Shown here piece by piece: positions 58,758 through 64,000 of a stretch of DNA of 64,000 nucleotides; position 1 is the first letter of the stretch; every line of letters starts with the position of its first letter. A program made the translations under genes and the position numbers. The notes beneath the pieces are model-generated. The model searched no databases. It was not told where the DNA came from and saw nothing but the letters and a program-made list of their open reading frames with translations. Location of the stretch: contig NW_013546968.1 of assembly GCF_000711695.1 (NCBI RefSeq), positions 52,510 to 116,509 on the forward strand, given 5' to 3'. This DNA is from Tilletiaria anomala UBC 951. Lineage: Eukaryota > Basidiomycota > Exobasidiomycetes > Georgefischeriales > Tilletiariaceae.

Positions 58758-60169
58758 TAAGTTATTCTGGGTCCTAGCTACTTTGTCGCACTCACTTGCA
58801 CTTCCAAGACCGGTTGACCAGCTGCCTTATCTCAATTACGAATTTGACGCCCAGTCACTCATCAGAGATGCGAGTATGCATAGGCAAGCACGCGAGTGTA
58901 GTTCTACTGCTGATGGTAGTGGCATGTCTGATTCCCCGTTGAATCGACGACGAATGATTAATGTTAAGTGCGACCGGTCCCCATTCGGTATACGTCTGTC
59001 AAAATCAGAATTCCTCCAAGAGATGTGGTAGTTTTGAAAGTCAACTGCAGCTCAGCACTTCGGCAGATCAAGCGGAGCCCGCACGCAGAGCGTCAAAGAC
59101 ACACAGCCCCAAAGAGATGCTATTTGATTGCCTATGCCACAGGTGTTCGAGTCCTTTTCGTTGGCGTTTTCATAACATGCAGCTCCTTTGCACTCTTTCG
59201 TGGTCGATGCGCAGTTCTCAGCTTGCTGACGTCGGACTAGCAGTGGTCCACACGCTGTCTTTCTTCACTACCATTTCCTTTTTCTGTATAGCTTTCTGCA
59301 CCATTAAACGACATACCTTGGTAGTCCGCCTGGTGCGCTTCCAAGGCGAGGGCACTGTGTTTTAGAGTCGTGTACGTCATATCATGCATGTCAAACATCG
59401 ACAGCCCTGCCTGCAGTGCTGCGCAAGACCTCGAACCTGAGAATAGTGTAACATCCAATTAATCCTGCCCAACATAGCTACCCGGAAAAGCCCCCCCCCC
59501 CCCCACCCAAAAGTGGTGAAGGTGGACGCAGGATGCAACACTATCAGGTTCACTTCCAGCGAACTGCACTACTCAGCCGACGGTTTGATCCTCTGCTCCG
59601 ATAGCTCATGTACTCGCAGCATTTCACTCAATCCTGAGCAGCATCACACGACGAAGCGTATCGCGCTATACCGTTTTGTGCGCGACCAGGTTTGGAGGCC
59701 TAGCAGGCCCAGAGCCGATGACAGACAACGCGAATGGTGCTGCAGCAGGCTCATTCTAATTCGATCAGCCGGATTCTCGAGCCCGTTGACTGCGTCGATC
59801 CATACTTTGCTTTGTGAACTTCGTCGCGCACGAAATGGTATCATAGCGCTATACACTTCGCCTTACGATACTGATCAGGATTGAGCACGATGCTGCGATG
59901 TTGCAAACACCTGAGCCATAGGAGCAGAGAATCGCGATGTTGGCCGAGTAGTGCGACGCAGAAGCAGCACCAGTTCGGACAAATGAGTGAAACGAAGCAA
60001 AGCATGACGAAACATGTTGAAGCCGAACAGCCCGTAGAATACCATGGAAGGAAATGTTCGAGAGCAACGGCCGAGCTACAATGCCTGCGCGTGAAGCCAG
60101 CACTTTGAAGATATATGAAGGGTCACACACATTGCCCAGAGAGTGTGAGGCGTAGATAACAAGAAGAAT
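58758..60169. other. 1.4 kb between CMR1 and the copia relic
   Basis: No gene is supported. The stretch includes a run of 14 C residues and a TGTTGGG-type sequence on the minus strand near 59475 that could be the start of a worn long terminal repeat, given the adjacent G-rich tract and the minus-strand retroelement on the right. Without a second copy to compare, the terminal repeat cannot be shown. Confidence 0.35.
59491..59504. repeat. C14 homopolymer tract
   Basis: Fourteen consecutive C residues, followed by ACCC. Reads as a G-rich tract on the minus strand. Prone to slippage, so the exact length in the assembly may be unreliable. Confidence 0.85.
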
Positions 60170-60205
60170 CAAAGCATCTTAACATATTCGTAATGATCCA
60201 TTCCT

Positions 60206-60729
60206 TCAATATGTGCAGTCGACGACCCCGACTGCAACTCGATGCGTTTCCACCTGCTTTCTCTCCAACGACTTGATAAATAGGTTAATGATAGTGGCAT
60301 TGCTGTTGACCCTCTCGAACTTGACGCTGCCTCTCTCGGGTACTTTGAGTGCATACTTGAGCTCGTTGCCATAGTGCTTGCTTCTTGCATGCTTTAAATT
60401 GCCGAGGATGTGATGAATTGCGCCATTGTTGTCGATTTGATGTCCGCGCTCATAGACGTATGTAAATTCCGAAGAATCTTCTGCAGCCAAAGCTGCTTCG
60501 TGCGTAGTCTCGCTTGCTGCTGTCAGCTCTACTTTTCGTGAAAAACGCGCGACCTTGCTCTATTCCATAACAACCAGTTGATAACGTTCGATGTGAAGGA
60601 GAACCCGAGGCCAGTCATAGACTTCCTCTTTTTGTCGCTTGCCCAGAGTGAATCAGAGAAGCCTGACTGGTTTCGTACCACTGACGCGCACCTGAACTCG
60701 ATCCGATGTTGCCAGTCCCTCGATTGCAC
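60206..60729 (-). pseudogene. Copia RNase H fragment
   Basis: SDSLWASDKKRKSMTGLGFS matches the first RNase H strand with the DSDWA motif altered. After a break, HQIDNNGAIHHILGNLKHAR followed by SKHY corresponds to the DNQSAI...HxRTKHI segment. The frame ends at 60206. Confidence 0.78.
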
Positions 60730-60802
60730 CGTATGATGATGCCCTCGGCACCATACTAAGCTGCTGCTGTCAGCTCGACGCTGTTTTGTCCAGCCCTGGT
60801 GA

Positions 60803-61840
60803 TTAGTCAGCCAGGTTAGGCTGAGTCGGGATTGCTAGATAGAGCAATGATCCGATTACCGCATCGTTAAACCGCTTGGACTTGCTCGCCTTGCTAGCAT
60901 TCACATCCTCTTGCGCGTTGGAGGCGGGAGTTGCAATAGCCTTGCTTCCTGCTATGTCGAACCTTTGAAGCATTGTCCTTGCGTAGGCTGCCTGGTTGAT
61001 ACGATACTGCCGGCAAGAGTGTTGCGTCAGATCCGTAGGCCGAGGCACTCCTGAAGCGGCCTGAGGCCCTTGTTGTGGAACAACTTGAACAGCAGGTCTC
61101 ACAATCGAAGAGCTGATTCCTGATGCTCAGTTGCGATGACGATGTCAAGAACAGAAGCCATCAAGGCAGTGAAGTTGTCATCAATCGTGCCTGTGTGTAA
61201 GCATTGGTTGTTTTCGCCACTGGTGAGGCCAATCTGCCGAATACTCGTGTTGATCTTACTGAGCCGATTTCGACCTACTTGAAGTACCCACTGTAAATGG
61301 TTTTACGTTTGCGCGAGAACATGCAGGCCGAGAACTGCACTCCGGTGAATGGATCGAGGTACACTTTCTCCTCGCACTCGCTATAAAGGTGGGCGATCTC
61401 GAGGTCCGGCTGATGTAAATGCTGATTGTTCATGCCAGCCAGAGTGATTCCTGCGCGGAGGGTGGTCAGTCCGAAGACGAGCGCATACATTTCATTGATA
61501 TCTTTCCCATCAACAAGCGAGAAAGCCCTTGGCCATTAGTCTTGCTCTATTCCGCTGCACATTGCTGTCGCCTTCGCATTTTAACCATAAATGTCCATTT
61601 CGCACCCACAACTGGTCTGTTTGATGGCACTTTTGCCTCGACCCAGGGTTCGTTGTTCTTGAGGCTGTTGAGGTCGCCCTTGGTTGTCGTCTCCCATTGT
61701 CTGCGTCGTCGCTTCCGAGGGCTTCAGTGTGAGTGCACGACTTTGCTAGATCGGAGGAAAATCGTGGCTGCCGAGTCTGATAACACTACGTGCCTGAATT
61801 CGCCAAGTGGCTTACTGGGACGAGTCCACCTTTCTCAAAA
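60803..61840 (-). pseudogene. Copia reverse transcriptase, inactive
   Basis: Reads NNEPWVEAKVPSNRPVVGAK, then (after stops and a frame change) MYALVFGLTTLRAGITLAGM and NQHLHQPDLEIAHLYSECEE, matching the copia reverse transcriptase palm. The active-site YVDD position appears as SVLDIVIATE, so the second catalytic Asp is lost. The end reads YRINQAAYARTMLQRFDIAG and RFNDAVIGSLLYLAIPTQPN, the usual thumb/connection region. Confidence 0.8.
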
Positions 61841-62058
61841 TGGGTAATGGGTACTTTAGTGCTCATGTGAGGATCGCTCCTCCTCGACCTTTTACATTGG
61901 TGCCTGCTGCTGTGCCAGCCGCTGTTCCCCTCATCAGGTTTTCTTGGCGCGTCCATTGGCGCAAGCTGCTTGTGGAGCTTCACGTATAGTGATTTCGCAA
62001 CCGGCTGTTTCGTGCTCCTGCACATCAATGTGTAGGCTTGTCTGGTGCCTCGATAACC

Positions 62059-62616
62059 CTAATGTGGTCGAGGCCAGATGAGCTGCTTGAGGCTGGGGAT
62101 GCAGACACGGTACGTCGTAGCGCTGTCGCACCTAGCAAGGATGCCCTTGACTGTGCACTCGTCCAATTTGGTGCCTTCTAGGGCTCCATCGCGCACAGCG
62201 TAGACCGTTAAGCGTATTGCGCGAAGATGGTCGATCGAAATCTTGCGATTGTGGTATGCTTCTATTGGAATCTGGAATATGGTGCATCCATTGCAATGCA
62301 CAGTGCATGCGTAGTGATTATTCTTCGAGGCTGCTGCTGCGACTACCTCACTTTAGAGCCTCTTTTTCAGCTTCGACTTGCTGATTCATGCTCGAGCCAT
62401 ACTGAGAGGAGTCAGATTGAGATATTCGGCGCGTCCGTTCCGTTGATGCGTGTATAGAGGCTCATCTTTCGCCCCGTTTACGGTGTCACCGGAGAAGTTA
62501 CTATATCCGCATGCCGACACAGTCACCGCCATTGTCCGAGCGGAGGATCTTGATCTCCTTGCCTTTCTCCTTCTCCACTTAGCAGTTCCAGTTATCAATG
62601 GACTCGATATTCTCAT
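62059..62616 (-). pseudogene. Copia integrase fragment
   Basis: The catalytic-core end is recognisable as YTHQRNGRAEYLNLTPLSMA, a decayed form of the usual QNG-x-AER-xN-xT motif near the third acidic residue. After a stop, IPIEAYHNRKISIDHLRAIR and KLDECTVKGILARCDSATTY correspond to the copia GKKR/HLR region and C-terminus. Frames are broken between these parts. Confidence 0.75.
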
Positions 62617-63350
62617 GATTTGCTAGTATAAACCTAGACATTGCCCAACCTTTCAACTGTGCAGGTCAGGAAGTAGAGCACGCCATTTGCACTCTCCATG
62701 AGCCTAGGTGCAATAGTGTCCATGTGCACCCTTTCAAACACACGCTGCCCTCTGCTTGCTTTTTGGGGCTCTATAGGGATTGGGCCGCTTTTCCGAGTGC
62801 CTGCGCTTCACAAGCGCAGAAAGCTTCTGTAATGGGCAAGCTCTTGACCTTGCAGGTTGCATTGCGAGAGCCATGCACTGCGTGGCGGAGGTATCGGTGA
62901 CATAGTTCACCATCTGCAGCTGCATAATCTGCATTGCGGTGGTATTTCGCCGCATTACAGGGAGAGCTAGAATACTGTTGTTCTAACCTGCTATTATGGC
63001 CACCATGCCGTTTCACTGCCCAAAACAGGTATCACCTCATCCTCGAGTGTGATACAGCTGCCACCCTCTGCGAGTTTGATTACATTGGCGATACTGAGGT
63101 TTAGCTGCATGCATTGAACCTCAAGTGCATTCTTGAAATAGATATCGACGACGGTTCTCTTCTCCGTCTTGACGCAGATCGGACCGTAGTCGCCCGTGGC
63201 CACTGCTTTGATTCTACCGCCATTGGTGAGTCTGATGATTCTGTTGTCGCTGACTTTTGCGCACAGCAGGCTAACCCTACATAGGGTGAATCCCGTCCTC
63301 TCATCTCTGGAAGCGGGGGCGGGTTCGGGGCCGAGAAGTAACTCTATGCA

Positions 63351-63785
63351 CTAATTTTCGTTCGAAATTCCTTTTGCTAGTGGCCTTGCCTGACAATTCC
63401 AGCAAAACACCTGTCCCTTGCCACCATGCGTAGAATGATGCTTGCAGAATGTGACTGAGCCAGTTGTCTCGCTGGCATCGTTGCGAGGCTGGCTCAGCTC
63501 CTCCAGAAGTGGTGTTGCGTCGTTGTATTGTCTTGTTGACTGACCGCCAAGCTGCTTGAGAATCTGGGCAATGTTGTCATAACGTGAGTCGAGCCCGTGG
63601 GTGGCGAGGCAGTAGTGGGCCTCCAATCTTTCGACTCCTTGTGCTTTGACCTTGTCGAAAGTCGTTGCGACGCGGTCAACGTACCTACATGCTCTCCGGT
63701 GAGCCCTTATTGACAGTCCAAAATCACTCTTCACGATGAAGAAGGCAAACGCCCTGGTTGGGCTGATACTTGGTTTCGAACCCAC
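63351..63785 (-). pseudogene. Copia gag fragment
   Basis: A 144-codon open stretch with SIRAHRRACRYVDRVATTFD, then a Gln-rich helix region and a Cys/His-containing end (FCKHHSTHGGKGQVFCWNC). The Cys/His arrangement resembles the zinc-finger end of copia gag proteins, but the canonical CCHC spacing is not complete. Assigned mainly from its position before the protease region. Confidence 0.5.
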
Positions 63786-64000
63786 AGCGCTTTAGCTGTC
63801 TTCACCACGTGGGGTCGAGCCAGTGATCTTGTCACCAATGACAAGCGCCAGCGTCATCAAGGCCTTCTCAACCCGGCGCTTATATTCAGCGGCTGTTCTG
63901 TCGTTGCTCAAGGGCTTACTGACCATGCCAACCTTATCCTCACAGGTCAGTCCTACTCATCAGCATCTGGCTTTTGAAAGCCCACGCGTCGTAGTTGCCG

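Larger units (their letters stand above)
60170..64000 (-). mobile_element. Degenerate Ty1/copia retrotransposon, cut by the window edge
   Basis: Fragments of one copia polyprotein occur in order on the minus strand, interrupted by stops and frame changes. From right to left they are gag-like (63785-63351), protease region (about 63203-62994), GAG-pre-integrase region (about 63016-62734), integrase (62616-62059), reverse transcriptase (about 61840-60803) and RNase H (about 60729-60206). The order is Ty1/copia, with integrase before reverse transcriptase. The relic is compact for the family, pointing to internal deletions. Its 5' end and 5' long terminal repeat are beyond base 64000. No intact long frame remains, so it cannot encode its own proteins. 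Confidence 0.82.

Overview
The window is a chromosomal segment of a filamentous or yeast-like fungus, most likely a basidiomycete. The evidence is spliced protein-coding genes with short introns (39 to about 140 nt, mostly 60-95 nt), GTGAGT/GTAAGT donors, close gene packing on both strands and fungal housekeeping families. Intron density and codon use suggest Basidiomycota, perhaps Ustilaginomycotina/Exobasidiomycetes, but that placement is inference. Exon structures were rebuilt by hand by matching splice sites to reading phase; each joined CDS given is divisible by three and free of internal stops.

Layout. 1-1056: 3' part of a secreted GH5 exo-1,3-beta-glucanase. 1648-9160: gamma-glutamyltranspeptidase (+), kinetochore protein Nnf1 (-), ER-luminal J protein Scj1 (+), adenylate kinase (-), glycine cleavage H protein (+). 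10291-19584: EF-hand MscS channel (+), bc1 assembly chaperone Cbp3 (-), Sft2 (+), mitochondrial ribosomal protein uL22m (-), AhpC/TSA-like protein (+). 19868-30060: giant lipid-transfer protein Vps13 (-, seven exons, 3261 aa). 30650-39398: polyadenylation factor Pfs2 (-), NMN adenylyltransferase with a long N-terminal extension (+), SLC35F6-like transporter (-), class I histone deacetylase Hos2-like (+). 39399-42421: 3 kb without a recognisable gene. 42422-45640: Gac1-type PP1 targeting subunit with CBM21 (+). 46557-51349: cohesin subunit Scc3 (+, 12 exons). 51382-52377: a decayed short-chain dehydrogenase gene (-). 52967-58757: Efm7-type methyltransferase (+) overlapping tail-to-tail with splicing factor SF3A1 (-), then Cmr1 (+). 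60170-64000: a degenerate Ty1/copia retrotransposon (-) running off the right edge.

The genes do not form one pathway. They are conserved single-copy cellular genes, mostly alternating in strand as divergent and convergent pairs. Recurrent themes are mitochondrial function (GCV3, CBP3, uL22m, AK), chromosome biology (NNF1, SCC3, HOS2, CMR1) and the secretory/vacuolar system (SCJ1, SFT2, VPS13, GGT). ACGCGT boxes lie in the upstream regions of SCC3, CMR1 and HOS2/SLC35F6.

I did not find a convincing new multi-gene system. The most informative oddities are the SDR pseudogene, the dead copia element, the 49-bp CDS overlap of EFM7 and SF3A1, the HQEL terminus of the Scj1 homologue, an acidic dileucine signal on GGT, a 39-nt Vps13 intron, and the ACGCGT boxes before cohesin.
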